In this document: one piece after another, positions 17,278 through 26,221 of the stretch | Numbering within the stretch: the first letter of the stretch is position 1 | Layout: each line of letters opens with the position of its first letter | From: JAQVCM01 sp040403095 | GTDB lineage: Bacteria; Bacteroidota; Bacteroidia; Flavobacteriales_D; Crocinitomicaceae | Assembly: GCA_040403095.1 (NCBI GenBank) | Contig: JBBALI010000003.1 | Location: 1 to 64,000, forward strand | DNA: 64,000 bases | Reading direction: 5' to 3' | Program-made: the position numbers and the translations under genes | The notes under the pieces: generated by a model | Seen by the model: only the letters and a program-made list of their open reading frames with translations | The model's database searches: none | What the model was told of the DNA's origin: nothing

Positions 17278-18897
17278 ATGAAATCACTGAAAAAAAACAG
17301 GAACTTGATTGCATTCCTTTTGCTTGCCATAGGAATGCTTCCAGCATGCAAAAAATTAGAATTTGATAAACTTGCACAAAATGCTTGGAATCCAAATTTG
17401 GCTTTACCGTTGGCGCATGCTAATTTCGGCGTTTATGATATCTTAGCACGACAGGATTCTACAGATATTGTGGTAATTGATAACGCAACAGGTGCAATTG
17501 CTTTGGTTTACAAAGGGGAAGTCGTTTCTTATGATGCGCAGTCAATCGTTCAGTTGAATGACCAAAGTTCACAAACATTACTTTCACCTGCAGATTTAAA
17601 TTTGGTTGCTTTGCCAGCTTTTAGTGGAACTATTAGCACCAATAATTCAAATAACATTGCTTTTAATTCAAACCCTGGAGTTGAAATTCATACGGTTGAT
17701 TTTAGCAATGGAACTTTGAATTTAGCGTTGTCAACTTCCCTGCAACACGATGTTACTGTTGTTTTGACATTTCCTGATTTGAAACTGAACAATGTGCCAA
17801 TTTCAAGAACCATTAATTTGACTTACACTGGAGGAATTCCGCAAACTGGTTCAGCTTCAGTTGATTTAACAAATGTAATTGGTGATTTTACTTTGGGAAA
17901 TACAACAGTCAATACTTTCAAAGTAAATTGTCAAACAACAATCACCGGAACGGGTCAACCTGTGGTTGGAAGTGAAAATATTCAAATTGATTTTAATCTT
18001 TCTAATTTGGCATTTGAAAATGTACGCGGTTATTTTGGTCAACAAAATTTAGGGATTTCAAGTGATACCATTTTGATGAGAATTTTTGAAACAGCATCGA
18101 CCGGTTATTTTGAATTGATCAATCCGAAGGTTAAATTCATTGTAGATAACTCTTTTGGATTTCCTGCAAGAATCAATTTTTCTGAAATAAAAACAATCAA
18201 TGTTGCTACTGGTCAAGAATTTCCATTAGTAAGTTTTCCAAATGTTTTTGATGTCAATGTGCCTGCAGTAATGGGACAAACAACGACTTCTACACTGGAA
18301 TTGAATACAACAAATACGCCCAATTTGGCAACCGTGATTACGCCAGTTCCAAAATATTTTTATTTCGCAGCTACGGCACAATCCAATCCGAATGGTCAAA
18401 CCGCCAATCTTAACTTCATTGAAGCTGATTCTAAATTTAGAGTGAGAACAGAAGTTGAATTGCCTTTAGAGGGTTTGGCTTATGGTTTTGAATTGAAAGA
18501 TACTGTGCCTTTTAATTTCAATGAAGATGTTTCCGTTATCGAATCTGTCATGTTTAGAATCAATGTTGACAATGGATTTCCTGTTGAATTTAAAACTCAA
18601 CTTGTTTTTCTAGATCAAAATTACAGTCCGCTCTTTACGATTTTCAACACACCTGAAGCGGTTGTACAATCCGCATTGGTTGACAATGGAGGAAAAGTAA
18701 ATCAAAATACGATTAAAATTACGGATGCTACGTTAAATACGCTTCAAATCAGTCAATTGAATCAAGTAAAGTATGTGCTGATAAACGGCGTTGCCCAGAC
18801 CTTGGATGGCACCAATGGACAAATCGTAAAATTTTATGATTCCTATAGATTAGGATTAAAATTGGGAATGCAGATTCAAGGTAAAGTAGGACTGTAG
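17278..18897 (+). CDS. large outer-surface lipoprotein of unknown function
   Basis: The signal ends with lipobox IGMLPAC (Cys about 24), so the mature protein is lipid-anchored. The 515 residues after it are rich in Asn, Thr and Val and in short beta strands, with no recognised enzyme motif. The opening LEFDKLAQNAWNPNLALPLAHANFG resembles uncharacterised Bacteroidota lipoproteins found next to DUF5723 genes. The ATG at 17278 is used rather than the in-frame TTG two codons earlier. It is 42 bases upstream of the DUF5723-like gene, so the two are probably co-expressed. Confidence 0.75.
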   Translation: MKSLKKNRNLIAFLLLAIGMLPACKKLEFDKLAQNAWNPNLALPLAHANFGVYDILARQDSTDIVVIDNATGAIALVYKGEVVSYDAQSIVQLNDQSSQTLLSPADLNLVALPAFSGTISTNNSNNIAFNSNPGVEIHTVDFSNGTLNLALSTSLQHDVTVVLTFPDLKLNNVPISRTINLTYTGGIPQTGSASVDLTNVIGDFTLGNTTVNTFKVNCQTTITGTGQPVVGSENIQIDFNLSNLAFENVRGYFGQQNLGISSDTILMRIFETASTGYFELINPKVKFIVDNSFGFPARINFSEIKTINVATGQEFPLVSFPNVFDVNVPAVMGQTTTSTLELNTTNTPNLATVITPVPKYFYFAATAQSNPNGQTANLNFIEADSKFRVRTEVELPLEGLAYGFELKDTVPFNFNEDVSVIESVMFRINVDNGFPVEFKTQLVFLDQNYSPLFTIFNTPEAVVQSALVDNGGKVNQNTIKITDATLNTLQISQLNQVKYVLINGVAQTLDGTNGQIVKFYDSYRLGLKLGMQIQGKVGL

Positions 18898-18939
18898 ATT
18901 TGTAATTACTGAGCATATTAACTTTTTGACAATTTTAGA

Positions 18940-20304
18940 ATGAAATATAAATATATAATTTTAGTAGTTATATTGCTGTTTTCCAGCAATATTGATGCGC
19001 AGAAAAACTTCACGCTATATGGATTGAATGAAACCGCACAAGCACATTATTTGAATCCAGCATTTAAGACTAAAGCCAAGTTTTATTTGAGTTTACCTGT
19101 TTCATATCAGAGTTTTGGAGTTTCGAACAGCGGTTTCAAATTAAATGATTTGTTTCAAACTAGAGCAACAGATGATTCATTGGTGCTCAATCCAAATAAT
19201 GCGTTGAACAAAATGGCTAAACTTAATTTTTTTACTGCTGAGATGCACAATGAAATTTTGGCCTTCGGGTTTAAATCTAAAGACAATTATTTTAGTTTTT
19301 CTTTGACCAATCATTTGGTCTCAAATTTTACGTATCCAAGTTATTTGTTCAGATTTGCAATTGAAGGAAATGGAAAATCATTGCTTGGAAAAAGAGCTTC
19401 CTTGGATGGTTTAGGATTCAATTTAAATTCATACATTGAATATGCTTTTGGATATAATAGAAAGGTAAACAGCAAATTAACGGTAGGAGGAAGGCTCAAG
19501 TTGTTGTCAGGTATTTCCAACGTAGATACACGAAAAAGTAAATTGGGAATCACAACAGATGCAACAACTTTTGATTTGACTATTGATGGTGCCGCACAAG
19601 TGAATACTTCAGGAGTAAAGCCATTTTATGAGACGAATAATGCGACTTATAATCCATTTAAAAGTATTTTAAGTTTCAAAAATTTTGGAATGGCAGTTGA
19701 TTTGGGTGCAAATTATGAATTGAATGAAAAATTTGCATTTAGCGCCAGTTTACTTGATTTAGGAGCAATCAAATGGGATACTGAAAACGCTAATTTTGTT
19801 TCCAATGAAGTGAACTTTAAATTTGAAGGAGTTGATTTAAACCAATATTTGAACGACAGTACTTATTCATTTGTAGATGCAATTTCTGATACCTTGACCA
19901 AGGTTTTTGATGGCTACGAAAATTCAGATTCTTATATTTCAGGACTTTACACTAGGTTTTATTTGGGTTCTACCTATAAAGTGTCAAAAAGATTTGACGT
20001 TGGAGCAACTTTGTATAATGAAATCATCAAAAAGCATTACCGTGCTGGTTTGATTCTTTCTGGGAATTTGAAAGTGAATAATTGGTTTGCAGCAACAATT
20101 AACTATTCTGCTTATGCACGTTCATTTGCGAATATTGGATTTGGTTTTTCGATCAAGGGTGGACCTTTTCAATGGTACATTATTTCTGATAATATTTTGG
20201 CATTTATGGCACCGCAAGGAGCAAAAAACGCTCATTTAAGCACAGGACTGAATATTTTAATTGGTCCAAAAAAAGACAAAGAAGCCAAGGCAAAATTTGA
20301 ATAA
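18940..20304 (+). CDS. DUF5723-like outer-membrane protein
   Basis: The signal peptide (about 1-20, ending IDAQ) is followed by the family hallmark NFTLYGLNETAQAHYLNPAF. A predicted barrel follows, with strands such as AFGFKSKDNYFSFSLTNH and VGGRLKLLSGISNVDT. It also has the segment AVDLGANYELNEKFAFSASLLDLGAI, as in PorV/FadL-like Bacteroidota proteins. 454 residues is ordinary. The family is uncharacterised; location in the outer membrane is inferred from the signal and strand pattern. It follows the lipoprotein gene by 42 bases and converges on the OmpA-domain gene. Confidence 0.82.
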   Translation: MKYKYIILVVILLFSSNIDAQKNFTLYGLNETAQAHYLNPAFKTKAKFYLSLPVSYQSFGVSNSGFKLNDLFQTRATDDSLVLNPNNALNKMAKLNFFTAEMHNEILAFGFKSKDNYFSFSLTNHLVSNFTYPSYLFRFAIEGNGKSLLGKRASLDGLGFNLNSYIEYAFGYNRKVNSKLTVGGRLKLLSGISNVDTRKSKLGITTDATTFDLTIDGAAQVNTSGVKPFYETNNATYNPFKSILSFKNFGMAVDLGANYELNEKFAFSASLLDLGAIKWDTENANFVSNEVNFKFEGVDLNQYLNDSTYSFVDAISDTLTKVFDGYENSDSYISGLYTRFYLGSTYKVSKRFDVGATLYNEIIKKHYRAGLILSGNLKVNNWFAATINYSAYARSFANIGFGFSIKGGPFQWYIISDNILAFMAPQGAKNAHLSTGLNILIGPKKDKEAKAKFE

Positions 20305-20323
20305 TTTGAATTCAACGAGGGTT

Positions 20324-21229
20324 TTATTTGATATCTGAAAAAATCACATCCACACGTCGATTTAATTGGCGCATTTCCTCGTTGAGTTCTGGTGAAATTG
20401 GCAACGAATTTCCGAACCCTTGATACGAAATTCTTGATGCAGCAATACCTTCAAGAAGCAAATCGTTGTAAACCGCGAAAGCTCTTTGAACGGATAGTTC
20501 AACATCATTTGCGCAGCAAACATGCCCGCGGATAAAGGCTTTTTTGTTGGGATTTTTTTTCATAAATTCAAGCAAAGTAACTACTTCAAGTATGGATGAT
20601 TCATTTAAATATACTGATTGATCTCCAACAAATTGAATGTTTAAGTTGATTGGAATTTCAGGTTTTGCTGCCTCAAAAACTTGCATTCTGTTTTGAATTT
20701 CAGGATTGACTTCAACATCATTGTCAAATTCGATAAAGACTTCAACTTTTCGAAATTTACTGTGATTGTAACCATAGAATGGAGGATAATTTTCGCCGAC
20801 TATAAATCGTTTGTCAATCGCGAATTTATTTCTTATTAGCGAATTTTCAACGGTGTTTAATCGGTTTTTTGCTAAAAGATTATTGGAATTAATCGATCCA
20901 ATGGTATCGGTATAAGCGACTAAACTAAGACTGAAATTTTTCTTGCCAATATATTGTTTGAGCCAATTTTGCAAATTTTGAATTGAATCAACTGCGAAAT
21001 TCTTACTGTTGTAATCAAAGAAACAGGTAAAACTGACTAAATTGTCTTTTAATTTTATTAGGACTTGGTTTTTCTTATAGTACTGTAGTTCATACTCTTG
21101 ATTCGATAGTTTAATGATAGAATCATCATAAGGAGGAATTTTACTCCTCATTGGAATGAATTTTTCATCTTGCGCCAAACTCAATGTTTGCGAGAATAAA
21201 ACTATAGAAAGTAGAATGATAATTTTCAT
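20324..21229 (-). CDS. secreted protein with two OmpA-like domains
   Basis: The signal peptide (about 1-19) is followed by two OmpA/MotB-like peptidoglycan-binding folds. The first (about 60-165) is divergent, with AYTDTIGSINSNNLLAKNR and FRKVEVFIEF. The second (about 195-300) is closer to consensus, with GHVCCANDVELSVQRAFAV, LEGIAASRISYQGFGNS and NRRVDVIFSD. No membrane barrel precedes them, so it is probably a periplasmic or outer-membrane-associated peptidoglycan-binding protein. The adjacent Cys-Cys in the second domain, where most OmpA proteins have an ordinary loop, is unusual and could form a vicinal disulfide or bind metal. Confidence 0.75.
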   Translation of the reverse strand: MKIIILLSIVLFSQTLSLAQDEKFIPMRSKIPPYDDSIIKLSNQEYELQYYKKNQVLIKLKDNLVSFTCFFDYNSKNFAVDSIQNLQNWLKQYIGKKNFSLSLVAYTDTIGSINSNNLLAKNRLNTVENSLIRNKFAIDKRFIVGENYPPFYGYNHSKFRKVEVFIEFDNDVEVNPEIQNRMQVFEAAKPEIPINLNIQFVGDQSVYLNESSILEVVTLLEFMKKNPNKKAFIRGHVCCANDVELSVQRAFAVYNDLLLEGIAASRISYQGFGNSLPISPELNEEMRQLNRRVDVIFSDIK

Positions 21230-21274
21230 GAAAGTTTTAGTAGGTATAATTGAAATTCAAGCTTTTGTTACAAA

Positions 21275-22153
21275 TTAATTACGCTTATCAATTCCCCAAA
21301 GCATTTTATTTCTGATTGTATCCAAGAAATTATTGTCTTCAAATTTCATTACATTGATCATGAATTCAGCTTTTTTGATAATCAATTCTGATCCTTGAGG
21401 AATGTTTTTAGAATTTGCGTCTAAACTGATGAGGTATTTTCTTTCTCTACCTTCAATCTTCAATTTGATGGGCATGTGATCAGGCACTACAACAGGGCGC
21501 ACATTCAAATTGTGTGGCGCAATCGGCGTCAAAATATGCACTTGACAACCAGGAGTGATAATCGGTCCACCGCAACTCAAACTATATGCCGTAGAACCTG
21601 TTGGTGTTGAAACGATTAATCCGTCAGCCCAGTAGGAATTTAAGTAATTTCCATCCAAAGAAGCATGCACAGTAATCATGGATGCTGTATCTTTTTTGTG
21701 AAGCGTAACTTCGTTTAAAGCAATATTATCATCACCAAAAAGCTTCGCCTCAGTTTCCACTCTTAGAAGGGATCTTTTTTGAAAAACGTATTTTTTTTGG
21801 TCAATCATTTCAATCGTTGAATGAATTTGATCTCGACTAATATTGGCTAAAAACCCTAATCTTCCTGTGTTAATCCCCAAAATAGGAACCTCAGAATCAC
21901 GGATATAACTTACAGTTTTGATGAAAGTTCCATCTCCGCCGATACTGAAAGCAAAGTCAATTCCTTTTTTAAAATCTTTGTACGTGGAAAAAGTATCGCA
22001 ATGTGAACCAATTTTAGATTTTTTTTCAAGTTCTTTTTTTAATTCTTTTTCGAGAACGGCGTTCCATCCAAAATCTTTGATAATTTTCAGTAAATTTTCA
22101 TAGTCAGCAACATCTTGTTTATTGACTTTCCGTCCGTAGATTGCAACATTCAT
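21275..22153 (-). CDS. nadK: NAD kinase
   Basis: The enzyme phosphorylates NAD to NADP. The GGDGT nucleotide-binding motif is at about 72-76, NEVTLHK is in the expected position, and the glycine-rich DGLIVSTPTGSTAYSLSCGGP segment is conserved. The length of 292 matches the family. It follows the CBS-domain gene by 3 bases on the same strand and is probably expressed with it. Confidence 0.95.
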   Translation of the reverse strand: MNVAIYGRKVNKQDVADYENLLKIIKDFGWNAVLEKELKKELEKKSKIGSHCDTFSTYKDFKKGIDFAFSIGGDGTFIKTVSYIRDSEVPILGINTGRLGFLANISRDQIHSTIEMIDQKKYVFQKRSLLRVETEAKLFGDDNIALNEVTLHKKDTASMITVHASLDGNYLNSYWADGLIVSTPTGSTAYSLSCGGPIITPGCQVHILTPIAPHNLNVRPVVVPDHMPIKLKIEGRERKYLISLDANSKNIPQGSELIIKKAEFMINVMKFEDNNFLDTIRNKMLWGIDKRN

Positions 22154-22156
22154 AAA

Positions 22157-22819
22157 TTAAATATTCAAGAAATTAATTAATGAATCAAATCGATGTTGAA
22201 GATCGTCGTCAAAGTTGCTTTTTTGATAAGAAGCACTGATTATATAATCGTATCTTTCAAATGTTCTTAGAATTCTATCTAATTCTACCTGATTGATTTT
22301 TAACGTAATATCAATTTTGGAAGAATCTGGCGAAGACATGATGTATGAACTCAAAATTTTAGCATTGTTGCTTTCAACGATTTGAGCAATTTGCGCCAAA
22401 GAATAATCATTGCGATTGACTTCTAGCACAATAATACCGCCACTTTCTTTAATACTTCCTGTATTGGCAATCATTGTCACAAGTTGATGAATACTTGTAC
22501 ATCCTAAATAGGAGTCGTCTTCGTCTAAAATAGGAACGACAGAAATTTTTTGTTCTGCAACTTTGAACAACACTTCATATATATGTGCACTTCCCTTTAC
22601 ATACGGTCTTGGTAAATGTTCAAAAAGCTTATCCAAAGTCTCTTCTAGATCCATTTTATCCAAAATATCTGATTCAGAAATTAGGCCTACAAAATTTCCG
22701 TTTTTTAGAACAGGAAGGTGTGTAACTTTGAATTCATCCATCCATCGCAATGCAATCTCACCTGAATCTGTGTGCTTTAAAGGTGGAATTTCGTCTGTTA
22801 TTAAATCTTTTGCTGTCAT
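22157..22819 (-). CDS. CBS-domain pair protein with C-terminal ACT-like domain
   Basis: Two CBS motifs occupy about residues 1-60 (LPVLKNGNFVGLISESDIL) and 70-125 (VPILDEDDSYLGCTSIHQL). These usually bind adenine nucleotides and regulate a partner. The remaining part (about 130-200, GGIIVLEVNRNDYSLAQIAQIVE) resembles an ACT-type ligand-binding fold. The protein is soluble and 220 residues long. It precedes nadK by 3 bases, so nucleotide sensing tied to NAD(P) metabolism is a reasonable guess. AcuB-like proteins have the same domain order. Confidence 0.8.
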   Translation of the reverse strand: MTAKDLITDEIPPLKHTDSGEIALRWMDEFKVTHLPVLKNGNFVGLISESDILDKMDLEETLDKLFEHLPRPYVKGSAHIYEVLFKVAEQKISVVPILDEDDSYLGCTSIHQLVTMIANTGSIKESGGIIVLEVNRNDYSLAQIAQIVESNNAKILSSYIMSSPDSSKIDITLKINQVELDRILRTFERYDYIISASYQKSNFDDDLQHRFDSLINFLNI

Positions 22820-22977
22820 CGTTGTGCCAAAGTACTAAATTAGTTCATATTTCTATAATTTCAATTCAAAAATGTTTTCGAAATAATTGTTTTTTAGCTT
22901 TTTTTATTTGTAGTTGTTCATTCAAAAATCAGCAATTCATTGAAGCATTTGAATAACTTTATTGGTGATTGATTCCT

Positions 22978-22985
22978 TATATTTG
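22978..22985 (+). promoter_or_regulatory. -7 promoter element TATATTTG upstream of pdxJ
   Basis: Exact TAnnTTTG match, 42 bases before the pdxJ start; the leader would be about 35 bases long. Confidence 0.45.
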
Positions 22986-23027
22986 TGCTTTAATTCAGCG
23001 AATATTTTTGAATACAAATTAAAGGCA

Positions 23028-23744
23028 ATGGAAACAAAATTAAGTGTCAATATCAATAAAATTGCAACAATTAGAAATGCTCGTGGTGGAAATACACCGA
23101 ATGTTGTTCAAGTAGCCATTGATTGTGAAAGATTTGGTGCACATGGAATTACCATTCATCCAAGACCAGATGAAAGACATATAACCACACAAGATGTTTA
23201 TGATTTACAGAAAGTTGTAAAAACTGAATTAAACATTGAAGGTTATCCTGATGAAAGGTTCATGCGAATGATTGCAGAATTGAAACCTGCTCAAGCGACT
23301 TTGGTTCCAGATCCACCGCATGTTTTGACGTCCAATGCAGGCTGGAATACCAAAGAACATTTGGAATGGTTGACCAAATTGATAGCAGAAATAAAATCTC
23401 ATGGCGTTCGAACTTCCATATTTGTTGACACTGATTTAACGAATATCGAATATGCAGCCAAAACTGGTGTTGATAGAATTGAGTTGTATACAGGTCCTTA
23501 TGCTGAGGAATTTGAAAAAGGAGCAGCAAATGCAATTGCCCCATATGTTGATGCTGCAAACCTTGCTACTGAACTAGGAATGGAGGTAAATGCAGGACAT
23601 GATTTAAGTTTAGATAATTTGAAATTTTTCAAAACAAACATTCCGCAACTTGCAGAAGTTTCAATTGGACATGCTTTAATTTCTGATGCACTTTATTTCG
23701 GCTTAGAAAATACAATTCAAAGATACTTGTTTCAGTTATTGTAA
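23028..23744 (+). CDS. pdxJ: pyridoxine 5'-phosphate synthase
   Basis: PdxJ joins 1-deoxyxylulose 5-phosphate and 3-amino-2-oxopropyl phosphate in vitamin B6 synthesis. The TIM barrel shows LSVNINKIATIRNARGG, the ring-closing motif GITIHPRPDERHI, and C-terminal VNAGHDLSLDNL and VSIGHALISDALYFG. The length of 238 is typical. The frame is open upstream to 22962, but ATG 23028 matches the family N-terminus and lies after the promoter box. Confidence 0.95.
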   Translation: METKLSVNINKIATIRNARGGNTPNVVQVAIDCERFGAHGITIHPRPDERHITTQDVYDLQKVVKTELNIEGYPDERFMRMIAELKPAQATLVPDPPHVLTSNAGWNTKEHLEWLTKLIAEIKSHGVRTSIFVDTDLTNIEYAAKTGVDRIELYTGPYAEEFEKGAANAIAPYVDAANLATELGMEVNAGHDLSLDNLKFFKTNIPQLAEVSIGHALISDALYFGLENTIQRYLFQLL

Positions 23745-23838
23745 AAAATACTATATACTTAACTGTTTGTTTTTTAGTTGTATGAAATTTAAACAATTCC
23801 TTAAAAATTAATGTCCAGCAGTTGTCCTGTAACATAAG

Positions 23839-23964
23839 TTGCATAAAGACGATTTCGACTATATATTTACACCAGTAAAAAATTAAAAACCACAAAAGAA
23901 TTAAATACTACTGATGAAAATTGTGGAATAAATGCCCTAGGCTTACCTCTAGGGCATTTTTAAT
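23839..23964 (+). ncRNA. candidate small RNA with own promoter and terminator
   Basis: The gap after pdxJ contains TTG (23839-23841), a 20-base spacer and TATATTTA (23862-23869), close to the flavobacterial TTG-N17-23-TAnnTTTG promoter. A transcript starting near 23875 would be about 90 bases long. It would fold a hairpin from CCACAA (23890-23895) and TTGTGG (23921-23926), then end in the strong terminator hairpin at 23933-23956 with a T-run. No credible protein is encoded. It could instead be only the pdxJ 3' trailer with a terminator shared with the opposing gene. Confidence 0.45.
23933..23964 (+). terminator. intrinsic terminator after pdxJ/candidate small RNA
   Basis: TGCCCTAG (23933-23940) pairs perfectly with CTAGGGCA (23949-23956) across an 8-base loop, followed by TTTTTAATTT. 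The hairpin sits just before the stop of the opposing gene, so it may also act in the other direction, though the T-run is better on the plus strand. Confidence 0.75.
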
Positions 23965-23985
23965 TTCAATAAAATTGGATTTTTC

Positions 23986-24879
23986 TTAGAAGAATTTTAC
24001 AACTTCAAATCTTAGAATTGATATAAAATTTGAGGCGACATCTCTGGTTAATATCGAGGATATAAGTCCAGTTTTTAAATTGTAAATCACTTGTATATCA
24101 GTTATAAATTGATTATTTCTGTAGATGTGTTTTTCAATCAAATTTCCATAATCATCGTATTTAAAGCGAATTTCTTGATTCATTTTAGCGTTGGTAGAAT
24201 TTATAATTTTCAAAATCGAAATCCAACCTTTTTCATTGTAATCGTAGCGAGTAACTAGAGTTTGATTTCCAAATCTTAGTTTTTCTTCCTTCGAAATCAA
24301 ATAACCGGTCGAATCATGATTAGCTATAATTTCTTTGTACGGCAATCCATAACTGTTGTGAACGATTGATTTTTCAAAATTTCCAGTTGTTTCATATTTG
24401 AAGGTTTCGAAATTCAAAATCAAACTGCGTTCAAAACTCGGCACTAAAAATGTTCCAGCAGTATCAATATCTCTGCGATATTCCTCTTTAATTATGCGAT
24501 TGATTGAATCGTAATAATAGTGCGTGGAATAATAACCAATTTGATTTTTCTTTCTTACAAAAGCTAAATTTCCATTTTTATTATAACCGTAAATTAAAAG
24601 ATTTGTATCAATTTCTTGATTTTCACTGTTTGTTTCAAATGATTGAATCAAATGTCCTTTGGCATCAAAATCATATTGGTAAACTAAATCAGTTTCTCGC
24701 ATGATGTCACCCATTTTTTTGAAAGTATAGGTTCCTTTTAAACTTTTGATTTTGTTGTTTTTAACGAACTTTTCATTGAAAAAAGGAATTTCAGAAAAAG
24801 CTGTACCTTTCGAATTATCGAGGAATTGTGATTTTCCTATGAATGGAAACAACAAAAAGAATAAGACATATTTTTTCAC
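23986..24879 (-). CDS. secreted protein with RHS/YD-like repeats, unknown function
   Basis: The signal peptide (about 1-17, ending GKSQ) is followed by about 280 residues with spaced YDxxG-type elements: YQYDFDAKGHLIQ, IYGYNKNGNLAFV, YYYDSINRIIKEE, YDYNEKGWISI and FKYDDYGNLIEKHI. These resemble degenerate YD repeats of RHS-type beta shells, common in short Bacteroidota secreted proteins. No T9SS tail is visible at the C-terminus. It has no co-directional neighbour. Function is unknown. Confidence 0.72.
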   Translation of the reverse strand: MKKYVLFFLLFPFIGKSQFLDNSKGTAFSEIPFFNEKFVKNNKIKSLKGTYTFKKMGDIMRETDLVYQYDFDAKGHLIQSFETNSENQEIDTNLLIYGYNKNGNLAFVRKKNQIGYYSTHYYYDSINRIIKEEYRRDIDTAGTFLVPSFERSLILNFETFKYETTGNFEKSIVHNSYGLPYKEIIANHDSTGYLISKEEKLRFGNQTLVTRYDYNEKGWISILKIINSTNAKMNQEIRFKYDDYGNLIEKHIYRNNQFITDIQVIYNLKTGLISSILTRDVASNFISILRFEVVKFF

Positions 24880-25043
24880 GATACAAAAGAAAACAATTCA
24901 ACGGCTGGTATTTTCACTTTTGGATTTAATTGTCCGCAAGTAATTGTTTATAAGAAGATTTTATTGTTTTTGTCACACTTAATTTCAGTTTTTCGAAATT
25001 AAAAATTAAGGTTCTATTTTTAAATCATTTCATTTCTTTGCCT

Positions 25044-25051
25044 TATCTTTG
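25044..25051 (+). promoter_or_regulatory. -7 promoter element TATCTTTG four bases before the purK start
   Basis: Exact TAnnTTTG match separated from the purK ATG (25056) by only TTGC, which implies a leaderless or nearly leaderless message. Confidence 0.5.
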
Positions 25052-25055
25052 TTGC

Positions 25056-26201
25056 ATGCAGAAAAAGTGGTACGGAAAAGATTTTCGTTTGGGTGTTGTA
25101 GGTGGTGGCCAATTGGGAAGAATGCTGATTCAAGAAGCAGTAAACTATGATGTTTATGTTCATTGTTTAGATCCTGATGCTCAAGCTCCATGTGTTGATT
25201 TGGCGCATTCTTTTACAAACGGTTCATTGACTGATTTTGACACAGTGTACAATTTTGGAAAAGACAAAGATGTCTTGACAGTTGAAATTGAACATGTCAA
25301 CATTGAAGCGCTAGAAAAATTGGTTCAAGAAGGCAAAAAAGTATTTCCGCAACCACATATTTTGAAAATGGTTCAAGATAAAGGTTTGCAAAAACAATTT
25401 TACGTAGCCAACAATATCCCAACACCACCTTTTCATTTGGTAAATAATAAAGCTGAAATCAAAAATTTTATCCATGAATTTCCTTTCATGCAAAAAATGC
25501 GCAAAGGCGGATACGATGGAAAAGGTGTAACAGCGTTGAAATTTACTGCAGATTTAGAAAACGCTTTTGACGTCCCAAGTGTTTTGGAATCTTTCGTAGA
25601 TTTTGAAAAAGAACTTTCGGTGATTGTTGCCAGAAATGAAAATGGCGAAACTGCTGTTTTTCCTGTGGTGGAATGTGAATTTAATCCTGAAGCAAATTTG
25701 GTTGAATTTCTTTTCGCACCAGCAAATATTTCTGATAAAATCGAAAAAGAAGCAGAAGCTTTAGCAGTAAAAATCATCAATTCTCTTGAAATGGTTGGTA
25801 TTTTGGCTGTAGAATTATTCTTAACCAAATCCGGAGAATTATTAGTCAATGAAATAGCTCCTCGTCCGCATAACAGTGGACATCATACGATTGAATGCAA
25901 TGTGACTTCTCAATTTGAGCAACACATGCGCAGTATTTTGAATTTACCTTTGGGTTCAACGCGCATCATTCAGCCAGGTGTGATGATTAATTTGTTGGGA
26001 GAAAAAGGTTTTGAAGGCGCTGCCATTTACCGAAATATGGAAGCTGCCATGGCGATACCTGGTGTTAAAATACACATTTATGGAAAAGCAATGACGAAAT
26101 CTTTCCGAAAAATGGGTCACGTTACCATCACTTCAGAAAATTTGGAAGAAGCAAAAAGTACAGGTCGTGAAATCAAAAATTTGATTCGCGTTGAGGCATA
26201 A
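25056..26201 (+). CDS. purK: N5-carboxyaminoimidazole ribonucleotide synthase
   Basis: PurK is an ATP-grasp enzyme that carboxylates AIR at N5 in purine synthesis. The N-terminal GVVGGGQLGRML is diagnostic. The ATP-grasp region has MRKGGYDGKGV and the metal-binding NEIAPRPHNSGHHTIE. 381 residues is typical. ATG 25056 is preferred over upstream in-frame positions because the promoter box lies directly before it. purE, encoding the next step, follows by 20 bases. Confidence 0.95.
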   Translation: MQKKWYGKDFRLGVVGGGQLGRMLIQEAVNYDVYVHCLDPDAQAPCVDLAHSFTNGSLTDFDTVYNFGKDKDVLTVEIEHVNIEALEKLVQEGKKVFPQPHILKMVQDKGLQKQFYVANNIPTPPFHLVNNKAEIKNFIHEFPFMQKMRKGGYDGKGVTALKFTADLENAFDVPSVLESFVDFEKELSVIVARNENGETAVFPVVECEFNPEANLVEFLFAPANISDKIEKEAEALAVKIINSLEMVGILAVELFLTKSGELLVNEIAPRPHNSGHHTIECNVTSQFEQHMRSILNLPLGSTRIIQPGVMINLLGEKGFEGAAIYRNMEAAMAIPGVKIHIYGKAMTKSFRKMGHVTITSENLEEAKSTGREIKNLIRVEA

Positions 26202-26221
26202 ATTTTAAAGAAAAACGAATT

